Notes under the pieces: model-generated | Told to the model about the DNA's origin: nothing | Database searches by the model: none | Seen by the model: only the letters and a program-made list of their open reading frames with translations | Part shown: piece by piece, positions 1 to 9,646 of the stretch | How the letters are laid out: each line of letters begins with the position of its first letter | Numbering within the stretch: the stretch's first letter is position 1 | Position numbers and translations under genes: made by a program | Source: Stenocarpella maydis | Lineage: Eukaryota > Ascomycota > Sordariomycetes > Diaporthales > Diaporthaceae | NCBI GenBank assembly: GCA_002270565.1 | Contig: NQMI01000164.1 | Coordinates: 1 to 38,175 of the forward strand | Length of the DNA: 38,175 nucleotides | Reading direction: 5' to 3'

Positions 1-374
1 GGGGGGGGGGGGTAACTTAGATACCGAGATACTTACCTAGCTACCTAGGTATCGAGGTACATAGGTATGCAGCCAGTGGTCCAGGTCCTCCGCCTCGATC
101 ACCTGCGGTTTAATTACATGGTATACTCCGCAAGTCACAATCATTCTCGAAGGAGCTGGTGAGATCCCAGGAAATGTGGAATTACCCCCCCCCCAAACCA
201 CTGGACGCTGCTTCCGACTGCACTACATAAGTCCCTACCTAGGTAGGTAGGTATGTATGTTCATAATAGGCACCTTCTTGCACCAGACCTGGCTGGCTCA
301 CTACGCATTCAACGCGGCAGCTTGAGCTGAGGAAAAGCACCCACCACCGTCCCTGTGCGAGCTGCTCGGCAAGC
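1..374. promoter_or_regulatory. Upstream region of the SGT1-family gene with TACCTAGGTA repeats
   Basis: No gene is seen here. The window opens with a run of 12 G. Two clusters of a TACCTAGGTA-type motif follow, at about 34-53 and 236-253; the second continues as TAGGTAGGTA just upstream of the gene at 375. The same motif recurs near other genes in this window. A C run lies at about 186-194. I infer that this is promoter and 5' leader, but no TATA box stands out. Confidence 0.5.
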
Positions 375-2249
375 ATGGCAGAATCAACCAGTCCCGGACA
401 AGCAGAGCCTGCAGGTGGCGGATTCAGGGGCTTCGAGAGATGTCTGCCCGAGAACTGCGTCGAGTACATGCTGTTCATCATCGATGACAAGCTCCAGTCC
501 CACCAAGTCTACTCGCGCCTCGATGCTGTCAGGAAGGCCGCCCTGCAGCTTTCTGGCCGCCTTACACGCGACTATATCTGGCAGCGAGACCCCTTCAATC
601 TCGAAATCACAACCGTCAAAGCGCAAACACCGGCAGGCCTTGTGCAGCTCCACGGCATCACCGACTACGGCGACTCTGTAGAGGACGAGTGGCTCATTGT
701 CTACATCCTGCGCGAGCTCACCAGCCAGTTCCCAGACCTGTGGGTGCGCGTCTCCGACGCTGATGGCGAGTTCCTGCTCGTCGAGGCTGCCAACGTCCTG
801 CCAAAGTGGTTGAGCCCCGAAAATGATGCCAACAGGGCCTGGATACACAACGGCCAGCTGCGCATCATACCTCCTGCTCCAGATGCCGGCGCACAGCCTC
901 GCTCCCTCACCGTCCCCGATGCCGTCACCGTCCTTCAGTCTGCTCCCCACACACTCGTGCACTCCCCCTTTGCCGAGGCTGAGGCTTTTTATCGCCTTGA
1001 AAAGTACCCTGCTCAGATCAAAGACTACATGCACCATGCCATGGTCTCCATCCCGAGGCGCCTTGCCTATCTGATTCACCAGGCCCCAAGGGCTGTCGCG
1101 CCTGCTGTCGAGGCCTTCTATCTAAGAGACCCGGTCGCCATGAAGCCCTTTGTGTCACCTTCTGAGGCCTCTCTTGTTTTCCCGCCGAAAGACCTTGTCG
1201 ACGTGAGCGTCAGGTTCACAAAGGTGCTCTATGCACAGCTCAAGTCGCAGGTATTTGCAGCTCCTCCATCCTGGGCCCACTTATTCTCGTCTACGGAGGG
1301 ACAGGCCGCTACAGATGGCGGCAGCGTTGCCCAAAAGAGGCATGCGATGCTTGAGCTCGGCATGAAGGTGACCTGCGGCTTCGAGATGCTGGCCTCAAGC
1401 GCAGCCAGGAGTAACAACCGCACGGCCAGGGAAGTCGCCCTCTTGCTGCAAGACTTGACCGAGGACGGAGACTCTGTCCTCCCCACGGACTCAGACATCG
1501 CATCTTGGGAGGGCTGCTCGCGTGATGACGACGACTCGTGGATGGACATCAACTTCCAGGATTTCGAAACGGAGCTGGGCGGCAAGAGGGGAACTTCCAA
1601 GGCGGCTGAGCCCACGGATACCGGTGCTCCTGCTGACCTTCGCAAGATCGTATCCCGCTTCGAGGCCTTCATGAATGACGACAAGGCTGGTCTCGACGGA
1701 GCCGAGCATGATGAGATGGACGTGGATAATGACGATGATGCCTACGACGATGAAGAGGAGGACACCGACAGCGAGGACCGCGAGATTAGCTTCAACGAGG
1801 AGGAATTTGCCCGCATGATGCGCGAAATGATGGGCCTGCCGGCGGACGCTAGCAAGAAGTCAACCTACGTGAGCAGCACCAAGGCACCAAACGCGGTCCA
1901 GCAAGAGAACGACCGTGAGGCCGAAGAAATTAGGCAATTGTCAGAGCAGATGGAGGCAGAGCTGAATGAGCACGGTGCGCTAAGTCTGGACCCGAAGGCC
2001 GAGAACCCCAGGATGCTGAAGGACAAGGGAAAGAGCAAGCCTCGAGAAGCCTCGGGCGTGGAAGCCCCGCAAGAAATGGATGATGAAAGTGGGGATGAAG
2101 ATGTTGACATCGATTATAACCTGGCGAAGAATATCCTCGAGAGCTTCAAGGGCCAGGCTGGCATGGTTGGACCTGTCGGGACGATACTTGCTGGCATGGG
2201 TATCCGGCTCCCTCGGGATGACGGGGAGGAAGGGGGCAGTCATAGCTAG
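375..2249 (+). CDS. SGT1/ecdysoneless (ECD) family protein
   Basis: This single uninterrupted frame encodes 624 residues. The N-terminal half matches the SGT1/ecdysoneless family. Visible family features are the NCVEYMLFIID opening near residue 30, the segment YIWQRDPFNLE, and the block PKWLSPENDANRAW near residue 142 followed by G-x-L-x-IIP. Residues about 441-475 form a very acidic stretch of Asp and Glu. The C-terminus has an ILESFKGQAGMVGPVG segment typical of fungal members. Known family roles are in transcription and pre-mRNA splicing support: the human ECD protein binds PRPF8 and R2TP, and the yeast-complementing name was suppressor of gcr2. It is unrelated to the SGT1 co-chaperone of HSP90. 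The ATG has A at -3 and G at +4, a good fungal context. The family assignment is firm; the cellular role is inferred. Confidence 0.92.
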   Translation: MAESTSPGQAEPAGGGFRGFERCLPENCVEYMLFIIDDKLQSHQVYSRLDAVRKAALQLSGRLTRDYIWQRDPFNLEITTVKAQTPAGLVQLHGITDYGDSVEDEWLIVYILRELTSQFPDLWVRVSDADGEFLLVEAANVLPKWLSPENDANRAWIHNGQLRIIPPAPDAGAQPRSLTVPDAVTVLQSAPHTLVHSPFAEAEAFYRLEKYPAQIKDYMHHAMVSIPRRLAYLIHQAPRAVAPAVEAFYLRDPVAMKPFVSPSEASLVFPPKDLVDVSVRFTKVLYAQLKSQVFAAPPSWAHLFSSTEGQAATDGGSVAQKRHAMLELGMKVTCGFEMLASSAARSNNRTAREVALLLQDLTEDGDSVLPTDSDIASWEGCSRDDDDSWMDINFQDFETELGGKRGTSKAAEPTDTGAPADLRKIVSRFEAFMNDDKAGLDGAEHDEMDVDNDDDAYDDEEEDTDSEDREISFNEEEFARMMREMMGLPADASKKSTYVSSTKAPNAVQQENDREAEEIRQLSEQMEAELNEHGALSLDPKAENPRMLKDKGKSKPREASGVEAPQEMDDESGDEDVDIDYNLAKNILESFKGQAGMVGPVGTILAGMGIRLPRDDGEEGGSHS

Positions 2250-2772
2250 TGGCTGTCTGCAGGGCCATTGAAGGAAGATATATATGTGCTGTTCGTAATC
2301 TAGAGTAGTTCGATTTGCAGGAGCGAACTGATTGTGTGTTTGTGGGGAGAGAGACATGAATTACGTGGCGCTGTTTACGCACAACTCTATCCCTCGGCAT
2401 TGCCTCCTGAGCAGGAACAGCATTGGTCACATACAGTTTGATCACAAGAACTGTCGAGACAGAAATGCACGAGACATGCCTGTATTGGGTGCCGCCAGCC
2501 ATAATTCTCTGCAGACCACGACAGATACCTCCTTTGGAACGGCCAAGGCCATACTTAAATCGGCGAGCGTGAAGCAAGATATGACTTACGTGAAATATAG
2601 CCTTCTTTTGGGCACATGGGCCTGCTTGGAGAGGATGGTTTATGAACAAAAAGGCGAGACCAGAGCCTGGAGACGCTCGCTCTCGTAGAGAATGGATCGT
2701 GTTCCGCGCTTAAAGAACGGGGTCGTGATTGGTGCTAAATATGTTGATGCTGATAAGCTATAACGTGGTTTA
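2250..2772. other. Intergenic region between SGT1-family gene and transposon
   Basis: This is the 3' flank of the SGT1-family gene, about 520 bp of mixed composition turning AT-rich at its right end. Short open frames on both strands show no recognisable domain. Nothing else is supported. Confidence 0.5.
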
Positions 2773-2904
2773 CCAGTAAATGGACCATATCAGTAAGTAG
2801 ATCAATTTTGCAATATTCACTAACTTCTATCAACCCCAGCACCCACCCAGAGCTAAATAACTAATAAAAGTTAGCACTAATTAGTACTAACTACACTTAA
2901 TTAC
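2773..2904 (+). repeat. Left terminal inverted repeat (132 bp)
   Basis: It begins CCAGTAA directly after TA and aligns end to end with the reverse complement of 4865-4996. It contains a short internal repetition of AGTAAGT near its tip. Confidence 0.85.
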
Positions 2905-3429
2905 TTATTTCTAATTAAATTCCTTAATTTAAAAGAGTTAAGGTAGGTATAAGTAAGGCTATAAATATTAATATTTTAATAAAATAATCTTTTTTAATAC
3001 TAATTACATCTCTAATTTTTATATTATTTTTTTACCAACTCACTTCTTTAATATTTAATATATATATGTTTAATAATAATAATATATATATTATACCTTA
3101 AGAAAAAGAGTACTTATAATAATATAAACTATTTAAAACTTTAAAGAAATTTAATATAACACTTATAATAATATACAAAGTTACTTAAACCTTTAATATC
3201 TTATATATAATACTATAATATAGAATAGAATTAATAATAAGATTATAAAAAATTATATATTAATACTTATAAACTTAACTAAATTAAAAAAATAAATACT
3301 TATTAGATACATTATTAATTAAGACATTTAAAGATTCATCTTATAACTTTCTAATATAAAAAATATAGTTAACCTTTTATTAATATTATATAACATTAAA
3401 CCTATAAATAATTATTAAGCTTACTACTT

Positions 3430-4650
3430 TGTAAATATATAATTTAGCTTAAAGGTAAGATTTAATTATCCTTGTAATTATTAAAAGGCCGTTTATAAGA
3501 ATTTAAAAGTTATAAAAAACTAATTTAAGCTTCTTTATAATATAAAGAATTAAATATAAAATTATTAATAAGAATCTTCATAACTTTAATAAGGCTAGTT
3601 TTATAATAGATATAATTACTTTAATAATAAGAATTATATATATTAATAAACTTAAAAAATATGAATTTATTTAACTATATAATGAAAAAAATAAGTAATA
3701 ATTATTAAGTATATTAATATAATAAGCTAATATATTTTATTATTTAGGCTAATTAGTACCTTTGAAGATTAATTATAGATTTAATACTTTAATAAATATA
3801 TAAAACTTAAACAAGAAATAAATTACTAAATATTAATTGTAAATAGCTATAAGAGCTATATATTAATTAAGTTTAACTAATATGTAAAAAAGAATAAGAT
3901 TATTATTATTTATATATTATTATATTCATTTTATTTAATTTAGGTATTAAGTATTGTATTATGTTTACTTTTTCAGTATATATATAATGAGGAAATTAAT
4001 AACTTTATTTAAGCTTTTATTAATTATATTACTAAGTTCAAGTTCTTTATTATATTTAAGGTAGCTGGTAATAAGACTTTTGAAAAGGATAATATTAAAG
4101 CTATATTTAAGAGAGTTAGAATTCTACCTTAAAATCTAGATTTTATTGTTTTTAAGCTTAATATCTACTTAAAAACTCTAGTATTATTTATTCACACCTT
4201 TCTCTAGTAATAAGAGTCTTAAATATTCTTTAATACTTAATAAATTATCAAGTAATTAAATTTTGTTAAAGGTAGGATCTTTATATATTATGATAGCTTT
4301 TTTATCTTAATTATAATAGCTAGTAACTAGATAATAAAAAGTATATAAATAATAGTTAATAAGCTTATCTTTTTAAAGAATTAAGTTTATATTCTTAAGA
4401 AGGCTAATATAATACTTAGTAAATACTAGAAAGTTAAAAGAACCTAAATATAGCTTAAAGAGGTACTTAAATATCAATGAATTTTAAATAATAATTAAAG
4501 AAAAGAAAAAGAAAAAGCAGCTAACTAGTAAAATTAATAGTAATATTAAGAAGGCAGTCTATAGCAGATTAAGTAAATCATGCTATAATAATTATAATAA
4601 GGCTAGGTATAATATAAAAATATATAAAAAGAGAAAGATGGGTTTACTAA
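3430..4650 (+). pseudogene. Decayed DDE (Fot1/pogo-type) transposase
   Basis: There is no open frame, but decayed plus-strand translation retains pieces of a fungal DDE_1 transposase. One is an NFDKA-like segment near 3590. Another is the segment AFINYITKFKFF followed by FKVAGNKTF near 4010-4090, which matches the region after the last catalytic Asp. A Lys-rich tail similar to the C-terminus of this family lies near 4500-4650. Many stop codons are TAA or TAG, as expected from RIP at Gln and Trp codons. The element cannot encode an active protein. Exact ends are not determinable. Confidence 0.65.
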
Positions 4651-4864
4651 ATTAGATTATAATTATATTATACTGAATCCAATTTAATTTATATTGATTA
4701 ATATAAATATATATATATTATTAGTTTATAGTATATTAAGGTTTAAGAAGTAAAGTTAATATTAATTAGTATAAAGTATGATTCTCTTATTAAAAGTTAG
4801 CTTATTTGAACTAGTAATGTAGCTTTATTAATACCTTTAAATTAGCAAAATTAAATATAATTAA

Positions 4865-4996
4865 GTAATTAAATATACTTAGTACTAATTAATGTTAACT
4901 TTTATTAGCTATTTAGCTCTAGGTGGGTACTATAGTTAATAGAAGTTGGTAAATATTATAAAATCAATCCACTTACTAATATAGTCTACTTACTGA
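4865..4996 (-). repeat. Right terminal inverted repeat (132 bp)
   Basis: This is the reverse-complement partner of 2773-2904, with matching length and no gaps. It ends TTACTGA just before TA. Confidence 0.85.
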
Positions 4997-5329
4997 TATA
5001 TCATGTTACTTATAATGTTTATCTTTATAAAATTTATACTATCTATAAGGATGCCATTATTTTTAAAGCAGGCAGATTATTAGGAAGGTATAATGTATGA
5101 GCCCCCAAGAGGTATTAATAGGTAGTCTTCAGCCCCTTAACCCTTAGCCATTAACCTAGACCAGAATAACAGCAGAACTAAATACAGAACCATTTGCTGC
5201 ACATCCTTGACAACCATCTTCCTAACCCGCACCACATCACCTAGCATAAATAAAGCATTAGACGGTCCTCCTAGAGAAGAGGCGGTACGGGTTACGGTCT
5301 TGAGAAAACATATGCCGTGCGCCACGGTA
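4997..5329. other. Spacer between two DNA transposons
   Basis: The first roughly 100 bases are AT-rich. The rest (about 5100-5327) returns to a balanced composition and resembles ordinary host sequence. No gene is supported; a 67-codon minus-strand frame has no recognisable feature. Confidence 0.4.
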
Positions 5330-5387
5330 CCATCTGACACCCACTAGTGGAACACCCCTACCAGTACAACGAGGAGCCACATACAAA
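5330..5387 (+). repeat. Left TIR of the Fot1-type element
   Basis: A 58-bp repeat starting directly after TA at 5328-5329. It matches the reverse complement of 7105-7162 with about five mismatches. Confidence 0.9.
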
Positions 5388-5499
5388 CTGCCCAAACTCA
5401 CGATACACATAAAATACTCAATAATTGGTGTTGAGAGTTGATTTGTATAGCATATTAAAGCTTAAAAGATGGCTAATCTATATATCCAGCCGGCCGCTT

Positions 5500-6862
5500 A
5501 ATTCCACACCTAGATCTCATAATAATTGGTGCCGGAATATCCTCCTTATCCTCATTACCTAGTCCCTTATCACTAAAGCCTTTAAATACTTCTTCATTAG
5601 CAGGCATGTCTTCTAGAGCCTAAAACTCCTCTTTAAGGTCTTTAATAGACCCTCCTTAGCTTAATATCTTATGAATACTTATGAATTTTTTATTGGGGTT
5701 GGGGATAGCTTGGTGTTTCTTTATGCCCCTCTGAGTACTATCACGAGCCTTAAGCCTAGCATTTTCTTGCTCCAAGAAGGCTATTCTAGCCTGCATTTTC
5801 TTAAAGGTATTAGCAATATTCCTGGCCCGCCATCTTTATACTGGGCTAGTATTTTAAGTTAATTTGAGTATGTAGTCCCTTGTGATAAGGTCCTTATTGC
5901 TAGCATTCTCGGGTAAGGCTTTAGCCGTGCTATTCTCACAATCCTCTCGATTTAACTGGATTTCTGGGTAATTTAATACCTTCTAGCAGCTTATAGGCTA
6001 ATTTCTAGTATGCCTCTAAGCTGATTGAATAGTCGTTAGCTTTATAGCCGCTCTAGCCTTTACTAAACAATAAAGGAAGTTGATTTTGCCCACAGGCGCT
6101 AAGTCGGTAATAGAGTCAAGTTTGGCTAATTCTTTTCAAGAAGCAGCCTTAAGGACATTGAAATGTCCATTATCTGCTGGCTGTAGCCTATAAGAAGTAT
6201 GTGCTGGGAAGAAGCATAAAAAACATTGCTGAAGATGCACTCCTTAATAAATTCTGCCTACTTAAGTATTATTAGTAAATAAACCTTTAATATAGCAATT
6301 AAAGGAATTTAAATACTAAAGTATGGCTTTTATAACTATCTAAAATCAGTAGAATTGCTTAGGAATCATTATCTCCTCGGATTTTATTCATCTGGGGTAA
6401 AACAATATTACAAAGCTATGCTATAGTGATCTCATTGTTAGTCCAGCCATTAGGTAATATAATATAGTACTAAGAGCACAACTGCTTAAACTCTTATAAG
6501 AACTATTGGGCTTGAAGATCTTTGCCCTTAAAGACAATTCCCAGGTATAAATAGTAACCAGAAGCTGTAATAGCATTAATAAGGGTTACCCAGGCACGGC
6601 TGCTACTCATCTTCTTAAGGGCAGTTTTGGTCTCCGTAGATCTAAGCATAAGGCTATTAATACCTAAAATTTATTAGTACTAATTATTATAAAGCTTTAT
6701 AGATATATAAATAATACCTTAGCTCTCCATAATACNATTTATCTGCCGGAAGAGTGTCATCTTAAGTATACTATACTTTTGGGTAGCTTCACCTAAAGTA
6801 AGCCTATTATTAATGATATCAAATATGGCATCAGCTATATTCTCTTTATTATAGCTAGGCAT
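5500..6862 (-). pseudogene. Decayed Fot1-like transposase (HTH_psq to DDE)
   Basis: Reading the minus strand from an ATG at 6862 gives MPSYNKENIADAIFD followed by LTLGEATQKYSI, the N-terminal psq-type helix-turn-helix of Fot1-like transposases. Stops follow. Near 6620-6480 the frame resumes with SSRAWVTLINAITASGYY, then a FKGKDLQAQ segment and LPNGWTNNE, the usual DDE_1 core. Near 5830-5740 a C-terminal piece reads RARNIANTFKKMQ and then AFLEQENARLKA. Stops replace Trp and Gln codons in the RIP manner. The protein is dead. The 3' limit is approximate. Confidence 0.85.
6736..6736. other. Ambiguous base in the assembly
   Basis: A single n inside the transposase remnant, in the codon after QIN of the helix-turn-helix region. 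It is a base-call or assembly uncertainty. Confidence 0.95.
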
Positions 6863-7104
6863 TATGTGGTTGGGTAGTAATTAAGAGGAATAGGCTGGGC
6901 TATTATGAAGAGAATTAAGAAATTGGGCCCTAGGTTTGGCATTTATATGCGGGGTTTGGAATCTAATTGCAGCCGCTCTGATGCCTCTAAAATACTGACT
7001 ACCTATATAAGCTTATTTACTAAATAAATATCTACAGATTGATTAAATTCCTATGTGTATAGCTTTAAAATTGGCTGTGATACATGTAAGTCAATGTGGT
7101 GATA

Positions 7105-7162
7105 TTTGTATGTAGGTCCTCGTTCCACTGGTAGGGGTGTTCCACTAGTGGGGGTCAGATGG
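7105..7162 (-). repeat. Right TIR of the Fot1-type element
   Basis: Inverted partner of 5330-5387. It ends GTCAGATGG directly before TA at 7163-7164. Confidence 0.9.
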
Positions 7163-7404
7163 TATATAGAACGACCTGGAATAGTGACCACTGGAGCCTT
7201 GTGTGTGCTATCGGCCGGCCGTGCGTGGAAGTAAAGACTTTGCCCTGTTGAGAGGGCTGTGATGAATAGCGCTTTGCTAGTGGGCGCCGGCCTCTGACAT
7301 ACATCCTAATTGCAGTAAGCCTTGGCCGCGAAGGTTCCCGAGGCAAGTAGCAGAGATTCTGAGCGAGTGAAGCTAAAAATCAAGTGCAGGCCGCAGATTA
7401 AAGC

Positions 7405-7411
7405 TATAAAA
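7405..7411 (+). promoter_or_regulatory. Candidate TATA box of the ML-domain gene
   Basis: TATAAAA lies about 130 bp upstream of the ATG at 7539, between the transposon end and the gene. The spacing suits a fungal core promoter with a 5' leader of roughly 100 nt. The interval 7163-7538 otherwise shows no gene. Confidence 0.4.
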
Positions 7412-7538
7412 CCGACCTCGGCCCCGGGTGACAGGAGTGAGCGATCTATCCACGAGTTCTCCCCCATCCATCAAGTTGTTTTGGTTTCAGTTCAACAACA
7501 ACACCACGCATCTTGGAGAAAACTTTGTTCCCGCCAAC

Positions 7539-8259
7539 ATGAAGCTCAACATTGTCTTGGCTATTGCCAGCGGGGCAATGGTATCGTCAAGAAATCCCAG
7601 CGTGCCGTCAGATGCACTAATCCCAGGTGATAATCCGTTCTGCCTTTGCAACCCCGACCAAGGAGGCCTGGTGAGTACACGGCCCCCAGATAACTGCAAA
7701 AATGACCTGCGATTCTCCCACAAAAGCGCGCCAGTTGGCCCTACAACATGAATGAGCCTAACGTAGAACAGGCCAACATCAGCCGAATTGACCTCAACCC
7801 CAACCCCCTGAGGAAGTACGCTCAACTGTCAGTCTTGGGCGCCAGAACCATGACGCGCTGATAGTAGTATAATAGGGACCGTGATGCCACTGCTTGGGCG
7901 TCTTGGACACTTAGTCAAGGATTCTCGCACGGCGCTCAAGTCGAAATCAAAGTCGATGCCATGGGGATAACTTTGTTCGACGACATTCTAGACGCTTGTG
8001 CCGAACTTGCAAAAGTTGGGGTGAATTGCCCAGTGTATCCAGGCGACGTATCTTTCAATAAGACCTTCCCCATCCCCAAGAGATATTATTTTCACAATGT
8101 TCTCCCTGTAAGCAGCATCAACCTCTGAGAAATATGCAGAGACGTCTATCTGTGTCTTTACTAATTTTAGGACAGGGTCGTTACGATTTGACAGGGCGGG
8201 CCTGGACTGTGAACAACGAGTTCATATCCTGCATCTATGGGTCAGTTGATATCCAGTGA
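7539..8259 (+). CDS. ML-domain lipid-binding protein (NPC2 / PG-PI transfer protein-like), 4 exons
   Basis: No long frame exists here, but four exons join in frame: 7539-7670, 7727-7827, 7876-8107 and 8176-8259, giving 182 residues. All three introns (56, 48 and 68 nt) are GT-AG; donors are GTGAGT, GTCAGT and GTAAGC. The product has the layout of fungal ML-domain proteins: a short hydrophobic N-terminus (possible signal peptide), PGDNPFCLCNPD near residues 29-40, RIDLNPNPL near 64-72, AQVEIKV near 98-104, then DACAEL, VNCPVYPGD, PIPK and a final GRYDLTGRAW...ISCIYGSVDIQ block. Four Cys (35 or 37, 119, 129, 174) sit where this family forms disulphides. Known members bind sterols or phospholipids in vacuole or secretory compartments. 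The middle intron is the least certain; without it the frame stops at 7861. A pseudogene is the alternative. The ATG context CCGCCAACATG is good. Confidence 0.7.
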
Positions 8260-9646
8260 AGGTATAAAGGGATAATATGATGATCTACTTATGTACGCCG
8301 AGAGGGTATAATCCCTCTTTAGCGCTCAAATTGTTATGGGGTCCAAGAGCCATCACACTGCTACCGTAGGGCAGCATTGAGCCATGATTTCGAGTCGGTC
8401 ATTATACATGTGTAGGCAAGCAGGGCTACTGATAGCATCAAACAAACTGACCGCTTCTCGTCTGTCAGTCGCTTTCTACTTTCATTCGAATATAGTAACT
8501 GGTCTCACAATTGGCTGTCGCATTTTCAATGTCTTGGCGCAGAAAGGGCCGCACGAAACATACCTGGGTTACATATGTAGTCATATCCCACCCCCTGCCC
8601 ACTAGTCCTGATTTACTTCCAGCTGTCTTTGATGTGTCCATTTTTTTGGGCATCTTGGGGTTCGTAGACGGCTCGGGGCCTCTGAAGCGTTGATACAATC
8701 AGGACACCCACGTGTAGGCTTAGGTACCACTCAAAGCCACAAAGGTCCCCGAGCTTCTGTCCAGCGCATACTTTGTTCCTGGCAACAGGATCAACGCTGG
8801 AGAAGGTCGTATTGGGGTTGTAAAGGTTTCGGAAATGGCGGTATGGTGGATGGAATTGAAGGAAGGCGGGTAAGAGAAGCTCCGGTGTATTCGGTACTCG
8901 GCGTGCTGGCAAGTACATGGGACAATCTCAATGGCCATGTGTTGCCACCCGGGAACTTGCTCTGCAACAACTCCACGAGTGCCTGCGTCTCCTTCTGTCT
9001 TACTTCGCATGGGATCTTGACAGCAGACATATTCAAATTTGAATTCTACAGCACGGGATGGTTTACAGAGTGGATTTGATACTCACGGCACCGGGCGTGC
9101 CCCATCACCATTGTGAAATAGATCATAGTACTCGCATGGATGTCTCCTAGGCCAATGAGGCCTAATCAAGTAGTAAACGTCAGGCTTCGCCTCACCGTAC
9201 TGAGTGGTTCTTGGTGATCCGCAGTTGTGCGTAGTTATCTCTTGTTACTTCTTGTGCCGATGAACATTATGCATAGCCCTGAGAGGCCAGGATTCGCCTT
9301 GATACCTCCCCATGAACGTTAGTATTTGCATTGTAACTTTTGTGTGTGGATTTGACCAGCCCACCAGCCCCCCGCCAATCGTGCATTCACGGGAATGCCA
9401 GGCCCATTCCACCACGACTCACCAGACACAGCAGACGATTAACAACCTTTCTGAAGAGTAAGATCACCGAGCTAATGGCAAATTGAAACCCTCCAGAGAA
9501 GCCACCCACCCCCCCAGTCACCGGTCACATAATCCAAGACCAAGCAAATCTATCTCTCAGCGTGAAGCCATACGGGCTAGAAACCCGAAAGAGTTGTGCC
9601 GTTGTATCCGAATCTTCTGCATTCTCTGGGTATCTACCTGCCTCCG
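8260..9646. other. Intergenic stretch with unresolved minus-strand coding-like fragments
   Basis: About 1.4 kb of balanced composition. On the minus strand, fragments look protein-like but fall in different frames and could not be joined by good splice sites: YYDLFHNGDGARPVP near 9140, KIPCEVRQKETQALVELL near 9000, and DPVARNKVCAGQKLGDLC near 8780. They may be a decayed gene or chance. I do not recognise a family. The right end is the 3' flank of the TPR gene. Confidence 0.3.

Larger units (their letters stand above)
2773..4996 (+). mobile_element. RIP-degraded Tc1/mariner-type DNA transposon with 132-bp TIRs
   Basis: The left end (2773-2904) and the reverse complement of the right end (4865-4996) align over 132 bp without gaps. 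They differ almost only by C/T and G/A transitions, as RIP would leave. The sequence TA lies immediately outside both ends (2771-2772 and 4997-4998), the Tc1/mariner target duplication. The body is extremely AT-rich, and conceptual translation of the plus strand gives fragments of a DDE transposase. The 2.2 kb length suits the superfamily, although 132-bp TIRs are long for Fot1-like elements. Part of a second copy lies at 25141-25378. Confidence 0.85.
5330..7162 (-). mobile_element. RIP-degraded Fot1/pogo-type (Tc1/mariner) transposon
   Basis: The element is 1833 bp, bounded by 58-bp inverted repeats (5330-5387 and 7105-7162) that both start CCATCTGAC and share the segment CACTAGTGGAACACCCCTAC. 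They differ at about five positions. TA lies directly outside each end (5328-5329 and 7163-7164). Length, TA target and a transposase remnant on the minus strand fit Fot1-like elements. The sequence carries one ambiguous base at 6736. It ends about 375 bp upstream of the ML-domain gene, so it sits in or near that gene's promoter. Confidence 0.9.

Noticed and set aside
384..1079. 231-codon frame antisense to the SGT1-family gene
   Set aside because: It is a shadow of the sense codons; no family features.
7322..7630. 102-codon plus-strand frame overlapping the ML gene start
   Set aside because: Out of frame with the ML exons and without family features.
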